Source of the DNA: Rhizobium mesoamericanum STM3625
GTDB lineage: Bacteria > Pseudomonadota > Alphaproteobacteria > Rhizobiales > Rhizobiaceae
Direction: 5' to 3'
Assembly (NCBI RefSeq): GCF_000312665.1
Contig: NZ_HF536772.1
Location: 1,204,382 to 1,268,381 of the forward strand
Length of the DNA stretch: 64,000 bases
How positions within the stretch are numbered: position 1 is the stretch's first letter; each line of letters starts with the position of its first letter. Positions 35,103-45,401 of this stretch are shown in pieces. Below the pieces are notes generated by a model. It was given only the letters and a program-made list of their open reading frames with translations. It was not told where the DNA came from and ran no database searches. The translations under genes were made by a program, and so were the position numbers.

Positions 35103-35127
35103 AAAAAGCGGCCATTGCGACCGCTTT
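35103..35127 (-). terminator. Intrinsic terminator after phrR
   Basis: On the minus strand AAAGCGG pairs with CCGCTTT over a 9-nt loop and runs into a TTTTT stretch, 29 bp after the phrR stop. It separates phrR from metK. Confidence 0.7.
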
Positions 35128-35155
35128 CCTATTTTGATCCAAACTTGAGTGGCGA

Positions 35156-35572
35156 TTATTCGCTGTCGGCTTCTGCAGCGAGTGCCTTCACCAGTTCGAC
35201 GACCTTACGGCGAACCTTCGGGTCAGTAATCTTCACGAACGCACGGTTAAGTTGGAGCCCTTCGGACGACGAAAGGAAGTCAACGACGTAGTTGGAGCTT
35301 GAGGCTTCCGCCATGCCGGATAGGCCAGATTGCTCTCCGGGCGCATCCTCGAAGAAGAAGGATACCGGAACGTTCAGAATGCTGGAGATGTTCTGCAGGC
35401 GGCTTGCGCCGACGCGGTTGGTGCCCTTTTCGTATTTCTGGATCTGCTGAAAGGTAATGCCGAGACTCTCGCCCAGTTTTTCCTGGCTCATTCCAAGCAT
35501 TGTTCGGCGAAGGCGAATACGACTGCCAACGTGGATGTCGATCGGGTTCGGCCGCTTCTTGTTCTCAACCAT
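35156..35572 (-). CDS. phrR: PhrR/PraR-type XRE-family regulator
   Basis: A 138-residue regulator with an N-terminal HTH_3 domain: IRLRRTMLGMSQEKLGESLGITFQQIQKYEKGTNRVG (about 18-54). The C-terminal tail is acidic. This matches the rhizobial PhrR/PraR regulators; phrR was described in Sinorhizobium as a low-pH-inducible gene immediately downstream of actA (lnt), exactly the arrangement here. PraR regulates quorum sensing, biofilm and attachment genes in Rhizobium. The upstream gap contains CTTG/CAAG half sites that could be an autoregulatory site. Confidence 0.88.
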   Translation of the reverse strand: MVENKKRPNPIDIHVGSRIRLRRTMLGMSQEKLGESLGITFQQIQKYEKGTNRVGASRLQNISSILNVPVSFFFEDAPGEQSGLSGMAEASSSNYVVDFLSSSEGLQLNRAFVKITDPKVRRKVVELVKALAAEADSE

Positions 35573-35723
35573 GGTCCTGCCCTAACAATAATTTCAACCT
35601 TGTTCAAACCGGCACGCCCAAACCCATCTCCAAAACGTCACGTTGCAAAGTCCTAATAAACCACCTTGAAACATACGCCAAGAACGCCGATCCCAACTAC
35701 TATGCAATTTTAGGGGTTTTCGG

Positions 35724-37325
35724 TCAATTCTGCTTGAAAACAAAACCAAAGCGCGAGGTCAACGCAATTACAAACAGAAGTATTTCCAGCAACCAGAAGT
35801 AAGTTTGCCGTGGGTGGCCTGGACCGCGTTGCGCGCCGAAGCTCTCAATGGTTGCGTCGACGAAGCCCGTTTCATTGAGCCCGAGGCCAGCAATGATCTC
35901 GCCCCGGGCGTTCACGATGGCTGAAATACCGCTGTTGCCGTTGCGAATCAGTGGCAAACCGGTCTCCACGGCGCGCAATCTGGCCTGCTGAAAATGCTGA
36001 TAAGGGCCGGGTGTTGTGCCGAACCACGCATCGTTCGTGACATTGAGGATGGCATTTGCCGCGCCAAGGTCACCAGTCATCTCATCCGGGAAAATAATCT
36101 CATAGCAGACGAGTGGATAGAATTTGATCCCGGTCGGCAACGTCAGCAGCTGGCGCGTGGCGGCCGGTGAGAAGCCGCCTGGCATCTCCACGACGTTCTG
36201 GATGCCGAAATCGTCGAGTATGCTTTCGAAGGGTACGTATTCGCCGAACGGAACGAGATGCACCTTGTCGGCGGCACCGGCAATCTGTCCACGGCCGTCG
36301 ATGACATAGATCGAATTGTAATAGCGTGGCGGATTACCTGGCCCCATGTCTTCCACCCGAACGGCGCCTGCGATCAAGATCTGGTTGTCATCGAGCGTTT
36401 CCGCGATCCGGGTGAGCGCATCCTGGTTGTCGGTGAGGATGAAGGGGACAGCCGTTTCCGGCCAGACGATGATGTCGGGCTTTCGGCCACCATCCTTCGG
36501 CGGTTCCACGGAGAGCTTTAGGTGCTTCTCGAAGATAGCGGCGCGATCAGCGTCCGTGTCCATCTTCGCTGTCTGTTCGATCATCGGCTGAACGAGGCGG
36601 ATAACCGGGCTCTTGGCATCTGGCGCTGCCGCAGGCTGAGGGCCATAGAGGATAAGGGCGCCGTAGCCGATATGCGCGGCGAAAAGCAGGGCGGCCAGTG
36701 CCAGGCCAAGCCTCGCCCCCTGACGGGTGCCGAGGAGTGCGGGCGCGGCAAAGACGAAGACTGAGAGAGACGTGATGCCCATGATGCCGATGACATGCGC
36801 CGACTGCATCATGAGCGGCACCGGCGTGATGCCGTAGCCGACAGCGTTCCAGGGAAAGCCAGTGAAAAGTACGCTCCGCAGCCACTCAAGCAGCCCGAAG
36901 CTCGCCGCGAGTGCTGCGATCCGCCCCATGCCGTCAGACCACATGGTTCGCGCCAGCGCCGCGGCAATTCCGTAGAAGACAGCGAGCACGGCAGGCAGGC
37001 CGAGGATCGCCAACGGCAGCGCCCAGGCGAAGGCCGCAGCATCGATCATCAACGCATGTCCGAGCCACCAGAGACCAGCGACGAAATAGCCGAAGCCGAA
37101 GAGCCAGCCAGTCACGAAGGAAGGCCACAGGCGCTTGAGCAGCCCACTTTCAGGAGCGGCAGCTGAACCGTCTATCAGCCAGACAAGAACCGTGAACGAC
37201 ACGAACATGGCAGCAAAGAAACCGAACGGCGGCAGGGCCAGAACGCCAACGGCGCCCGCAAAGACGGCCAATGCAACCCTCTTGACCCCCCAGGCCAGGA
37301 TGACCCTGTCTGCAAGCCGCTCCAT
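35724..37325 (-). CDS. lnt: Lnt, apolipoprotein N-acyltransferase (ActA)
   Basis: A 533-residue inner-membrane enzyme that adds the third acyl chain to lipoproteins. The start MERLADRVILAWG at 37325 fits the family. About six to eight hydrophobic segments occupy residues 15-215. The periplasmic nitrilase domain follows, with its Glu-Lys-Cys triad visible in VWPETAVPF, DKVHLVPFGEY and LVCYEIIFP. A final helix lies at the C-terminus. In Sinorhizobium this gene was first found as the acid-tolerance gene actA. lspA, acting one step earlier, is at 61612. Confidence 0.96.
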   Translation of the reverse strand: MERLADRVILAWGVKRVALAVFAGAVGVLALPPFGFFAAMFVSFTVLVWLIDGSAAAPESGLLKRLWPSFVTGWLFGFGYFVAGLWWLGHALMIDAAAFAWALPLAILGLPAVLAVFYGIAAALARTMWSDGMGRIAALAASFGLLEWLRSVLFTGFPWNAVGYGITPVPLMMQSAHVIGIMGITSLSVFVFAAPALLGTRQGARLGLALAALLFAAHIGYGALILYGPQPAAAPDAKSPVIRLVQPMIEQTAKMDTDADRAAIFEKHLKLSVEPPKDGGRKPDIIVWPETAVPFILTDNQDALTRIAETLDDNQILIAGAVRVEDMGPGNPPRYYNSIYVIDGRGQIAGAADKVHLVPFGEYVPFESILDDFGIQNVVEMPGGFSPAATRQLLTLPTGIKFYPLVCYEIIFPDEMTGDLGAANAILNVTNDAWFGTTPGPYQHFQQARLRAVETGLPLIRNGNSGISAIVNARGEIIAGLGLNETGFVDATIESFGAQRGPGHPRQTYFWLLEILLFVIALTSRFGFVFKQN

Positions 37326-37402
37326 GCGCACTCCCGTCACGCTGCGAATCAACCCGACCGCAGTCTTTCAAAAAAACCGCCGTTTGTCGTGTTTTGCGGC
37401 AA

Positions 37403-38554
37403 TCAGTTTGTCGTGGGGGCGTCGGCTGGCCGCTCTTCGCCGTGATCGGAGCCGGGCGTGCCGTCACCGTCGATCTTGACGCGGCGGCGGATGGCTTGGC
37501 GCTTGCGCGTGATCCTCACGCGCTTGATACGGCGGGGATCGGCATCGAGAATATGGAACTCGAAACCGGGCAGGGCCTGCACCACCTCGCCGCGCACCGG
37601 AATGCGCCCGAGTTCGGAGAAGATCAGGCCGCCCAGCGTATCGACCTCGTCGACCTGTTCAGTGATGTCAAAGTCCGGTCCGATCGCTTCGGCGATCTCC
37701 TCCAATTCGACTCGGGCATCCGCAACGAAGATGTCTTCGGATACGCGCTTGAACATGACTTCCTCGTCGTCGTGCTCGTCGTCGATGTCGCCGACGACCA
37801 TTTCGACGATGTCCTCGTGCGATGCCAGCCCATCGGTGCCGCCATACTCGTCGATGACAAGCGCCATCTGCGTGCGATTCACCTGCATCCGACGAAGAAG
37901 ATCCGAGGCAAGCATTGACGGCGGGACGAAGAGGATCTTGCGGATGATGCCGGCCTCTGACAGCGTCTTCTGCAGGTCGACGCGGCTGAGGTCGAAATTC
38001 GGCTTGGCGGCGCGCGTCGGCTTTTGCAGGTGCTCCGGGGAAACTTCAACCAAAGGCTCTGCCGGCTTGAGTGCCTTGGTGCTGCCGCGGCGTTTGTTGC
38101 GCGCCTGCTTGGCGATGTAGGATAGGAGGTCGCGGATATGCACCATGCCACGCGGGTCGTCGAGCGTATCCGCATAGACGGGCATGCGCGAACGGCCGGA
38201 TTCCTCGAACAGGATCATCAGTTCGCCTATGGTGATGTTCTGATCGACGGCCTCAATATCAGCGCGCGGCACCATCACGTCGGCGACACGCACTTCGCGG
38301 AAGCGCAGGATGTTGTGCAGCATCGCCCGCTCGTCCGGCGAAAACACGTCGCCAACGGCCGCGTCGGTCATCAGCGCGTCGGCGATGTCCTCGCGCAGGC
38401 GCGAGCCCTGCTGTGGTCTCAGGATGCGCGCTGCGCGCGACCAGAAGGATTGGGATCGTCCGGACTGCCTACTACTACTGCCACCCTCGTCGGAAGAGGA
38501 TGATTGATCGGCGTCCTTGGCCTCAGCGGCCGGTTTCGTCGTAAAGTCGCTCAT
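37403..38554 (-). CDS. CorC/TlyC-type CBS-domain protein
   Basis: A 383-residue cytosolic protein with a tandem CBS pair (about 85-215; [27 protein letters not shown]) and a C-terminal CorC_HlyC domain (about 290-370). No membrane DUF21 domain is present. A low-complexity Ser-rich stretch ([17 protein letters not shown]) lies at 18-36. The family is linked to magnesium/cobalt efflux and was wrongly called hemolysin. It overlaps ybeY by 4 bp and precedes lnt, an arrangement conserved from E. coli to rhizobia. Confidence 0.92.
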   Translation of the reverse strand: MSDFTTKPAAEAKDADQSSSSDEGGSSSRQSGRSQSFWSRAARILRPQQGSRLREDIADALMTDAAVGDVFSPDERAMLHNILRFREVRVADVMVPRADIEAVDQNITIGELMILFEESGRSRMPVYADTLDDPRGMVHIRDLLSYIAKQARNKRRGSTKALKPAEPLVEVSPEHLQKPTRAAKPNFDLSRVDLQKTLSEAGIIRKILFVPPSMLASDLLRRMQVNRTQMALVIDEYGGTDGLASHEDIVEMVVGDIDDEHDDEEVMFKRVSEDIFVADARVELEEIAEAIGPDFDITEQVDEVDTLGGLIFSELGRIPVRGEVVQALPGFEFHILDADPRRIKRVRITRKRQAIRRRVKIDGDGTPGSDHGEERPADAPTTN

Positions 38555-39066
38555 GGTTCCATTTTAAGGTCTTGACCCTCGTATGGGTCAGATAGGCCGA
38601 GTACTGCCAAAATGCGAGTCTCAAGCCCCTCCATTATCTCGGCTTCAGCGTTATTATTATGATCGTAGCCGAAGAGATGCAAGAATCCATGCACCATAAG
38701 GTGGGTCAAGTGGTCGTCAAAGCTCTTTTCGAGCTCGACCGCCTCCCGCTCCACGGTCTCTCTTGCGATAATTATGTCGCCCAACATCGGGCCCGGCACC
38801 TTGCCGGGTTTGACCGGGAAGGCGGGAAAAGAAAGCACGTTGGTCGGCTTGTCCTTGCCGCGCCACTCGGCGTTGATGTCCTGGATCGAGGCGTCGTCGG
38901 TGAAAACCAGCGAGACTTCGGGGATCATCTTGGGAAAAGGCTGCCCTTCGCTCTCGCGAAGGTAGGTTGCCGCCGTCTCGAGCACGCGATCCGCCAATGC
39001 ATGCAACGCATCTTCGGAGGGCCAGTTTCCCTCCTCGATGCTGATTTGGACATCGAGTTGCGCCAT
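38551..39066 (-). CDS. ybeY: YbeY, endoribonuclease / rRNA maturation factor
   Basis: A 171-residue zinc metalloprotein needed for 16S rRNA 3' maturation and ribosome quality control. The H3xH5xH zinc motif reads [15 protein letters not shown] (about 128-142). [30 protein letters not shown] is the conserved N-terminal region. Sinorhizobium YbeY also affects small-RNA regulation. It overlaps phoH by one base and corC by 4 bp. Confidence 0.97.
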   Translation of the reverse strand: MAQLDVQISIEEGNWPSEDALHALADRVLETAATYLRESEGQPFPKMIPEVSLVFTDDASIQDINAEWRGKDKPTNVLSFPAFPVKPGKVPGPMLGDIIIARETVEREAVELEKSFDDHLTHLMVHGFLHLFGYDHNNNAEAEIMEGLETRILAVLGLSDPYEGQDLKMEP

Positions 39067-40118
39067 CAGCCCTGCTGGCTAACCTCTTCGGTTTCCGCTG
39101 CATAGGTGGAATCGTAGGCCCTGACAATGCGCCCGACGAGTGGATGGCGCACGACATCCGTATCCTTGAAGCGGACGATTGAAATGCCTTCGACGCCGTT
39201 CAGCAGTTGCAGCGCCTCCACCAATCCCGACTTGACACCCCGCGGCAAGTCGATCTGGCTCGGGTCGCCAGTGACGATCATGCGTGAGTTCTCGCCGAGA
39301 CGCGTCAGGAACATCTTCATCTGCATCGACGTAGTGTTCTGCGCCTCGTCGAGGATGACTGCGGCGTTCGACAGTGTCCGCCCGCGCATGAAGGCGAGCG
39401 GCGCAATCTCGATGACACCGGCGGTAATGGCGCGGTCGACCTTGTCGGCAGGCATCATGTCATAGAGCGCGTCGTAGAGCGGGCGAAGGTAAGGATCGAC
39501 CTTCTCCTTCATGTCCCCGGGTAAGAAGCCGAGGCGTTCGCCGGCTTCGACAGCAGGGCGCGAAAGAATGATCCTCTCAACGACGCCACGTTCCAAGAGT
39601 TGGGCGGCATGGGCGACGGCGAGGTAGGTCTTGCCGGTACCTGCCGGACCACAGCCGAAGACAAGTTCAGCACGCTCCAGTGCCCTGAGATAGGCATCCT
39701 GCGTCGGCGTGCGGGCAATGATTGTCTTCTTGCGGGTGGAAACTTGGGCCATCGTCAGCTTGGCCTTCTTCTCCAACGTCGGCAGGCTCAACTGATCGTC
39801 GGCGGCCATCGCCATACGGATCGCGCCCTCGACGTCGGAGCGTTCCACGGTGCCGCCCTTCTGGAGTTTCTCATAGAGATAATCGAGGGTACGTCGCGCC
39901 TGGTTGGTGGCGACGATATCTCCGGAGATAACGACGGAATTGCCCCGCGCTCGCGCGTCAATGTGCAGACGCTCTTCAAGGAGCTTGAGGTTCTGGTCGA
40001 ACTGACCGAACAGTTCACTGGCGAACCGATTGTTCTCGAACGTCAGAATAAAGTGATTGGCGTCGCTCGCAATGCGTGGGTGGCGCGGTGAAGAAGAAAC
40101 CAATTCTTGTCCGTTCAA
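39066..40118 (-). CDS. phoH: PhoH-family ATPase (PhoL type)
   Basis: A 350-residue cytosolic ATPase. Walker A is [13 protein letters not shown] near 155-167, Walker B is [22 protein letters not shown], with [17 protein letters not shown] between them. The start is a TTG at 40118: no in-frame ATG or GTG exists before the upstream stop, AGGAG precedes the TTG at 9 nt, and MNGQELxS is the family N-terminus. It works with YbeY in RNA and ribosome metabolism. It lies 18 bp after miaB. Confidence 0.94.
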   Translation of the reverse strand: MNGQELVSSSPRHPRIASDANHFILTFENNRFASELFGQFDQNLKLLEERLHIDARARGNSVVISGDIVATNQARRTLDYLYEKLQKGGTVERSDVEGAIRMAMAADDQLSLPTLEKKAKLTMAQVSTRKKTIIARTPTQDAYLRALERAELVFGCGPAGTGKTYLAVAHAAQLLERGVVERIILSRPAVEAGERLGFLPGDMKEKVDPYLRPLYDALYDMMPADKVDRAITAGVIEIAPLAFMRGRTLSNAAVILDEAQNTTSMQMKMFLTRLGENSRMIVTGDPSQIDLPRGVKSGLVEALQLLNGVEGISIVRFKDTDVVRHPLVGRIVRAYDSTYAAETEEVSQQG

Positions 40119-40136
40119 GCGGTCGAGCTCCTAGGG

Positions 40137-41546
40137 TTAGACCTCAGCCTCTGCTATCTCGGCAAACAGGCTGTTGGTTCCGGTTCCGGTGATTCGCACA
40201 TTAATAATGTCACCGATTTGCAATGCTTTTGCATCAACATTCACGGACTGAAGCCACGGAGAACGGCCGATAAGCTGTCCCGGCATGCGACCGGGCTTTT
40301 CGAGCAACAGTTCGATCGATTTGCCGATGCAGGATTCGGCAAATTCCTGCTGCTGCTTCAGAAGAAGCGCCTGCAGGCGTTCCAGTCGTTCTGCCTTGAT
40401 CTCTTCCGGCACTTGGTCCTTCAGTTCCGCGCCGGGCGTGCCCGGCCGTGTCGAGTACTTGAAGGAGAAAGCCTGCGCATAGCGCACCTCCTCCACAAGA
40501 CGAAGTGTATCTTCAAAATCCTGGTCTGTCTCCCCCGGAAAGCCGACAATGAAGTCGCCGGAGAGCGCGATATCTGGACGGGCAATACGGATACGTTCGA
40601 TCAACGCCAGATACTCGGCGGCCGTATGCCGCCGGTTCATCGCCTTCAAGATGCGGTCGGAGCCGGCTTGCACCGGCAAATGCAGGTACGGCATCAGCGC
40701 GCGCAGATCCCGATGCGCCTCGATCAGGCGATCATCCATGTCGCGCGGATGGCTCGTAGTGTAGCGCAGTCGTGCAAGGCCGGGGATCTCGGCCAGCCGG
40801 TAGAGCAGGTCGCCAAGGGTCCATTCCTGGCCATTGCCGCCGACACCGTGCCAGGCGTTGACGTTTTGACCGAGCAACGTGATTTCGCGCACGCCGCCTT
40901 CGACAAGCTTCTGCGCCTCCTCGACGATCTGACTGACCGGCCGCGACACTTCCGAGCCGCGGGTATAGGGCACGACACAGAAGGTGCAGAATTTGTCGCA
41001 CCCTTCCTGAACGGTGAGGAAGGAGGTTACGCCGCGCGAACGGATTTTCTTGGCTTCGGCGATCGGCAGATGCTCGAACTTGTCTTCGAGCGCATATTCG
41101 GTGTCGACGATGCGGTGCCCGTCCTTTGCCTTGCGCAGCGCTTCCGGCAGGCGATGGTAGGTCTGCGGCCCGATGACGACATCGACAGCTGGCGCCCGGC
41201 GCAGGATTTCCTCGCCTTCAGCCTGTGCCACGCAGCCGGCAACGCCGATCATGAACTCCCGACCTTCCTTATTGCGTTCCTTCTTCATCTCGCGCAGACG
41301 GCCGAGCGCGGAATAGACCTTTTCAGCAGCCTTTTCGCGAATGTGGCAGGTATTCAGCAGAACGAGGTCGGCCTCTTCCATGACCTCCGTCGGCTCGTAT
41401 CCGTCACGGGCGAGGGCATCGCTCATGCGCGTCGAGTCATAGACGTTCATCTGACAGCCGTAAGTCTTGATGAAAACCTTGCGGCTGTTGCTGCCATCGC
41501 GGAGACCGGTCTCCGGGGCCTGAAGTAGGGCGCTGTCCTGGGTCAT
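40137..41546 (-). CDS. miaB: MiaB, tRNA-2-methylthio-N6-isopentenyladenosine synthase
   Basis: A 469-residue radical-SAM methylthiotransferase modifying A37 of tRNA. N-terminal UPF0004 cysteines appear in [16 protein letters not shown] and AGCVAQAEG. The radical SAM cluster is in [16 protein letters not shown] (about 174-189) and the C-terminal TRAM domain ends the protein. First of the miaB-phoH-ybeY-corC-lnt string conserved in proteobacteria. Confidence 0.97.
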   Translation of the reverse strand: MTQDSALLQAPETGLRDGSNSRKVFIKTYGCQMNVYDSTRMSDALARDGYEPTEVMEEADLVLLNTCHIREKAAEKVYSALGRLREMKKERNKEGREFMIGVAGCVAQAEGEEILRRAPAVDVVIGPQTYHRLPEALRKAKDGHRIVDTEYALEDKFEHLPIAEAKKIRSRGVTSFLTVQEGCDKFCTFCVVPYTRGSEVSRPVSQIVEEAQKLVEGGVREITLLGQNVNAWHGVGGNGQEWTLGDLLYRLAEIPGLARLRYTTSHPRDMDDRLIEAHRDLRALMPYLHLPVQAGSDRILKAMNRRHTAAEYLALIERIRIARPDIALSGDFIVGFPGETDQDFEDTLRLVEEVRYAQAFSFKYSTRPGTPGAELKDQVPEEIKAERLERLQALLLKQQQEFAESCIGKSIELLLEKPGRMPGQLIGRSPWLQSVNVDAKALQIGDIINVRITGTGTNSLFAEIAEAEV

Positions 41547-41594
41547 GGCCGGCTATTTAGTGGTTTTTAGTTCGCGAGAAAAGGAAATCTTGTC

Positions 41595-42392
41595 TTACGC
41601 GGCGTCGCGGCCGCGCAGGGCGGCGCCAAGCATCGAGCGGATTCGCCGCGCAATCGTAGCGCTGACTTCCTTGCGGTTGCTGTCGGCGCGATATTCAACC
41701 GCCTCGCCGAAGCATACGTCGACCTCAAAGGCGCCGCATCGCAGCATGTCTTTCAGGTGCGGTAGCATCTCGACATCGCCGGGCCACGAAGCAAGCGGGC
41801 GATGATAACGTCCCATCGGCAGACCGTGGATGCCCGTATAGGCAACCGCGACGGGTTGAATGACGACGGCACCGGTCGGCGAAGCCGGAACTGCCATGGC
41901 GGCGGCGCCAAACAGCGACGATTTGACCTCCAACAGCCGGTTCCCGTCCGAGGTCGTGCCCTCCGGGAACAGTACGACGACCTCGCCGTCCGCCATGCGG
42001 GTGGCAATCTCATTCGCCTGGTGGCCGGTCTTGCGCTTTTCCTCCCGCACCACAAAGACGCTCTTCTGCAGCCTTGCCAGCGTGCCGAAGATCGGCCAGT
42101 CACGCACCTCGATTTTGGCGATGAAGGCAACGTCGGCGACAGCCGACAACACCATGATGTCCATCCACGACGAATGATTGGCGCAAAGCATCAAGGGTCT
42201 GTGCGTTTCGATCTTGCCATGGACGCGGATGCGGATGCCGAGGCAGAAGCAGATGATGCGGTGCCATAGGCGCGGCAGCCAACGCCGCAGCTTCCAATCG
42301 AAGCGGAGCGCCAAGAGCTGCCAAGGCATGAGCAGGATGCTGGCGAGGAGGATGATGATGCCGGCGACGGCGACTCGCAGCCAGGCAATCAA
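41595..42392 (-). CDS. olsA: OlsA, lyso-ornithine lipid O-acyltransferase (PlsC-like)
   Basis: A 265-residue membrane acyltransferase. An N-terminal hydrophobic segment is followed by the HX4D motif in NHSSWMD (about 73-79) and the FPEGTTSDGNRLLEVKSSLF motif. The frame opens with a TTG at 42392 preceded 8 nt upstream by GGAG; no ATG is available before residue 22. The fold alone only says 1-acylglycerol-3-phosphate-type acyltransferase. OlsA is chosen because the gene next to fur/mur and miaB in Agrobacterium and Sinorhizobium is olsA, and olsB lies about 16 kb away here. PlsC is the alternative. Confidence 0.75.
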   Translation of the reverse strand: MIAWLRVAVAGIIILLASILLMPWQLLALRFDWKLRRWLPRLWHRIICFCLGIRIRVHGKIETHRPLMLCANHSSWMDIMVLSAVADVAFIAKIEVRDWPIFGTLARLQKSVFVVREEKRKTGHQANEIATRMADGEVVVLFPEGTTSDGNRLLEVKSSLFGAAAMAVPASPTGAVVIQPVAVAYTGIHGLPMGRYHRPLASWPGDVEMLPHLKDMLRCGAFEVDVCFGEAVEYRADSNRKEVSATIARRIRSMLGAALRGRDAA

Positions 42393-42422
42393 GACAAGGG
42401 CTCCACGGCTGCGATCATGGCC

Positions 42423-42851
42423 TCAGCGCTCGTCCTGCTTAAGCGGGATGCCATAAAGCTCCAGCCGATGGTCGACCAGCTTGAAGCCATGCTCGCGGGC
42501 GATGCGTTCCTGCAATGCCTCGATCTCGGGCGAGTGAAACTCGATCACCACACCCGACTTGAGATCGATGAGGTGGTCGTGGTGCTCTTCCGGCACCGTC
42601 TCATAACGCGAGCGGCCGTCTCGGAAGTCGTGCCGTTCGATGATGCCGGCATCCTCGAACAGTTTCACGGTGCGATACACAGTGGAGATCGAGATCTTTG
42701 CATCGACCTTCACCGAACGCCGGTAGAGCTCTTCGACATCAGGGTGATCGGCGGATTCTTCGAGGATGCGCGCAATAACGCGGCGCTGTTCGGTCATACG
42801 CATGCCGCGTTCAGCGCAAAGCTCCTCGAGGGTCTTGGCGACGTCAGTCAT
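42423..42851 (-). CDS. mur: Mur, manganese-responsive Fur-family regulator
   Basis: A 142-residue Fur-family protein: winged helix MTEQRRVIARILEESADHPDVEELYRR and STVYRTVKLFEDAGIIERHDF. The metal site EEHHDHLIDLKSG is present. The CxxC zinc-binding pairs of classical Fur are absent; the only Cys is in LCAER. In rhizobia the Fur homologue at this locus is the Mn(II)-responsive repressor of sitABCD/mntH, called Mur. It is encoded between rimI and olsA, probably in one transcript. Confidence 0.9.
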   Translation of the reverse strand: MTDVAKTLEELCAERGMRMTEQRRVIARILEESADHPDVEELYRRSVKVDAKISISTVYRTVKLFEDAGIIERHDFRDGRSRYETVPEEHHDHLIDLKSGVVIEFHSPEIEALQERIAREHGFKLVDHRLELYGIPLKQDER

Positions 42852-42889
42852 GGGCTGCCTTCCGAATAGTCAAAGTTCAAGCAACGGAA

Positions 42890-43390
42890 CTAGCGAAGAA
42901 CGCGCTTCATGACAAGCGCTGTGGAAACCACGCCCTTGGCATCCTTGTAGTATCCCCTGCGTTCGCCAACTTTCTCGAAGCCAAGCTTGCGGTAGAGCCC
43001 GAGCGCGGCCGCATTGCCATCATCGACCTCCAGAAAGATGCTTTCTCCGCCGCGCGCACCCGCTTCGCGCATCGCGGCCTGCATCAGCCGCCAGCCGAGG
43101 CCGGCGCGCGCGACTTTCGTCTGCACCGCGATCGTCAGGATTTCCGCCTCGCCGGCGACCTGACGCGCCAGCACGAAACCCGGCAGCGGCTTCTTGAGAA
43201 ACGCATTGGTCTGGCGGGCCACGAACCCGAAGACGTTGGCCTGACTAAGCAGGCTGTAGAATTCACCGTCGCCCCACGGACGCGCGAAGCGTTCGCCATG
43301 CAGAGCCGCGACCGCGCGGCAATCATCGGCATCCATCGCAAGGATTTCAAATTCCGGCTTCAGCGTCAAATAGGATTCCAACATACTCAT
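42890..43390 (-). CDS. rimI: RimI-like ribosomal protein alanine N-acetyltransferase
   Basis: A 166-residue GNAT acetyltransferase: ILTIAVQTKVARAGLGWRLMQAA is the acetyl-CoA-binding motif A, and FLEVDDGNAAALGLYRKLGFEKVGERRGYY the characteristic C-terminal half of RimI. It overlaps tsaB by 4 bp, the common tsaB-rimI arrangement. Target presumably the N-terminus of S18, by homology only. Confidence 0.93.
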   Translation of the reverse strand: MSMLESYLTLKPEFEILAMDADDCRAVAALHGERFARPWGDGEFYSLLSQANVFGFVARQTNAFLKKPLPGFVLARQVAGEAEILTIAVQTKVARAGLGWRLMQAAMREAGARGGESIFLEVDDGNAAALGLYRKLGFEKVGERRGYYKDAKGVVSTALVMKRVLR

Positions 43391-44046
43391 ACTCGCGCAA
43401 TGGCAAACCCGGCTTGCGGCTTGGCGTCGGGCCCGCGTAGATAAAGAGGTTTCGGCTTTCCCGCAGACGGGTCAGCGGCGGCGCCGAGGCGCGCCACCAA
43501 GGAAATCGGGAAATGGTTGGCGTGATCGCCGGTCGCGTCGGGCTTCAGCAGAGGCGTGGCCGAACCGGTGATTTCGCCCTCGAAAGACGCGGCTAACGCG
43601 TGCGCTTCCTCGATGGTGACGGCACGCTCTTCATTGAGTGGCTCGCCGTCGGCATTGAAGGCCTGCAGGTAGATCTCGTTTCGCTTCGCATCCATGGCGG
43701 CAAGCACCGGACGCCCGGGCGTCCTCAGCCGCTGCGCTTCAGCCATCACCGCAAGCGTGGTGACGCCGACTGCCGGAACGCCGAGCGACAGCGCAAAGCC
43801 GCGGGCCGCGGCGACACCAACGCGAATGCCGGTGAATGAGCCCGGACCGATAGTGACGGCAATGCGATCGACGGCCGAAAGCGCCACCCCTGCCTGGCCG
43901 AGCACGCGGTCGATTATTCCCATTAAATGTTCAGCATGCCCCTTGCCGATCATGTCCGATGCCTCCCCAAGCATCGTATCCCTGCCGCTATCATAGAGAG
44001 CGGCAGCGCAATCCACACCTGCGGTGTCGAGCGCCAGTATGATCAT
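43387..44046 (-). CDS. tsaB: TsaB, tRNA threonylcarbamoyladenosine synthesis protein
   Basis: A 219-residue ASKHA-fold partner of TsaD in forming t6A37 of tRNA. The N-terminus MIILALDTAGVDCAAALYD and VTIGPGSFTGIRVGVAAARG near 67-87 are typical. The metal-binding His pair of TsaD is missing, as expected for the non-catalytic TsaB. TsaD is not in the window. Confidence 0.95.
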   Translation of the reverse strand: MIILALDTAGVDCAAALYDSGRDTMLGEASDMIGKGHAEHLMGIIDRVLGQAGVALSAVDRIAVTIGPGSFTGIRVGVAAARGFALSLGVPAVGVTTLAVMAEAQRLRTPGRPVLAAMDAKRNEIYLQAFNADGEPLNEERAVTIEEAHALAASFEGEITGSATPLLKPDATGDHANHFPISLVARLGAAADPSAGKPKPLYLRGPDAKPQAGFAIARV

Positions 44047-44148
44047 GGAATCAATTTCCGAATAAAACGTTCCTCAGCGTCCATACATTCACCCTGCCGC
44101 GCTTGCAAATGCTGCGCCAGGACGAATGACGGAACTTGTGTGTCGCCA

Positions 44149-44715
44149 TCAGGCGGCGATGACTTCCTCGACTTCCGGAACGAAATGGCGAAGCAGGTTC
44201 TGCACGCCATGCTTCAGCGTCGCCGTCGAAGACGGGCAGCCGGAGCAGGAGCCCTTCATGTTGAGATAGACCTTGCCATCCTTGAAACCGCGGAAGGTGA
44301 TGTCGCCACCGTCCTGCGCAACGGCGGGGCGTACACGCGTGTCCAGCAGTTCCTTGATCGTGAGAACGATAGACTCGTCGGCTTCGTCGAAGAACTCTCC
44401 ACCAGCATCGAGGTCTTCGGAAAGAAACGATGCATCGCCCATCACAGGCTTGCCCGACATGAAGTGTTCCATGATCGAACCAAGGATTGCCGGCTTCAGG
44501 TGCTGCCACTCGGCATTCTCCTTGGAGACGGAGATGAAATCGTAGCCAAAATAGACACCAGTCACACCAGGAATCTCGAACAGACGGGCTGCGAGCGGCG
44601 ATGCCTGGGCCTCGTCGGCGCTGCGGAATTCGGCTGTTCCGTTCTCCATTACGACCCGGCCCGGCAGGAACTTCTGCGTGGCGGGATTCGGTGTGGCTTC
44701 GGTCTGAATAAACAT
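44149..44715 (-). CDS. Nfu-type Fe-S cluster scaffold/carrier protein
   Basis: A 188-residue protein with an N-terminal Nfu domain (MFIQTEATPNPATQKFLPG) and a C-terminal NifU-like domain. VAQDGGDITFRGFKDGKVYLNMKG leads to the cluster-binding CSGC in GSCSGCPSSTATLKHG. It delivers Fe-S clusters to target enzymes such as MiaB, HemW or lipoate synthase. Followed by a 102-bp gap before tsaB. Confidence 0.94.
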   Translation of the reverse strand: MFIQTEATPNPATQKFLPGRVVMENGTAEFRSADEAQASPLAARLFEIPGVTGVYFGYDFISVSKENAEWQHLKPAILGSIMEHFMSGKPVMGDASFLSEDLDAGGEFFDEADESIVLTIKELLDTRVRPAVAQDGGDITFRGFKDGKVYLNMKGSCSGCPSSTATLKHGVQNLLRHFVPEVEEVIAA

Positions 44716-44826
44716 GTCGCTCTCCGTGCGGCCGGCAGCGGCCCAGGCCGTCTTTAGAATTCTTCAAAAAAGGAAAATAAGCCGATTGGCAACTCTATTC
44801 AAGAGACTGACACTCAAGAAATGGCT

Positions 44827-45318
44827 TTATGCGAGGGCATCCAGTTCCTCGTCGGTCAATGTATCCGGCAGGACGGTGACGGGGATAGGAAACGTCGCGC
44901 CGCGCCCGGCGATCGATGACACCAGTGGTCCCGGTCCCTCCTTGGCCGAGCTTGCGGCAAGCACAAGGATGGCGATATCGCGGTCTTCTTCGATGACTGC
45001 ATTGATCTGCTCGGTTGCACTTCCTTCGCGGATGACGATCTCAGGGTCGATGCCGATCGTTTCGCGAACCACATGCGCTGCCTTGGCAACGACGGCTTCG
45101 GCTTCCTCGCGCGCCTCGGCGCGCATGATCTCCTCCACCCCCAGCCACTGCTGGAAATCCCCCTCCGGTATCACATACATCAGCACGAGGCCGCCGTTCG
45201 AGTTCTTGGCGCGTCGGCCGGCGTAGTGGACGGCGCGAGAGCATTCGGGCGTATCGTCGATGACCGCAATGAATTTGCGGCGATGACCTTCAAGGCGGGA
45301 GAGTCGTTTCGATACCAT
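44827..45318 (-). CDS. Universal stress protein (UspA family)
   Basis: A 163-residue protein starting MVSKRLSRLEGHRRKFIAVID at 45318, avoiding a basic extension. The UspA fold is recognised by IAVIDDTPECSRAVHYAGRRA at the start and AILVLAASSAKEGPGPLVSSIAG near 120-142, close to the GxxGxnG[S] ATP-binding site but not a clean match. Stress-related, exact role unknown. Confidence 0.88.
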   Translation of the reverse strand: MVSKRLSRLEGHRRKFIAVIDDTPECSRAVHYAGRRAKNSNGGLVLMYVIPEGDFQQWLGVEEIMRAEAREEAEAVVAKAAHVVRETIGIDPEIVIREGSATEQINAVIEEDRDIAILVLAASSAKEGPGPLVSSIAGRGATFPIPVTVLPDTLTDEELDALA

Positions 45319-45401
45319 GGCGCGGACTCTGACACGCGAACCGGAAAATTTGCAAGCCCTTCGTTTTTGACCGTCACGGGAGCGCCTGCCCACGGGCTGC
45401 G

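Noticed and set aside
40107..41528. Long plus-strand frame opposite miaB
   Set aside because: It is fully antisense to a gene with clear radical SAM motifs and arises from GC-rich codon structure.
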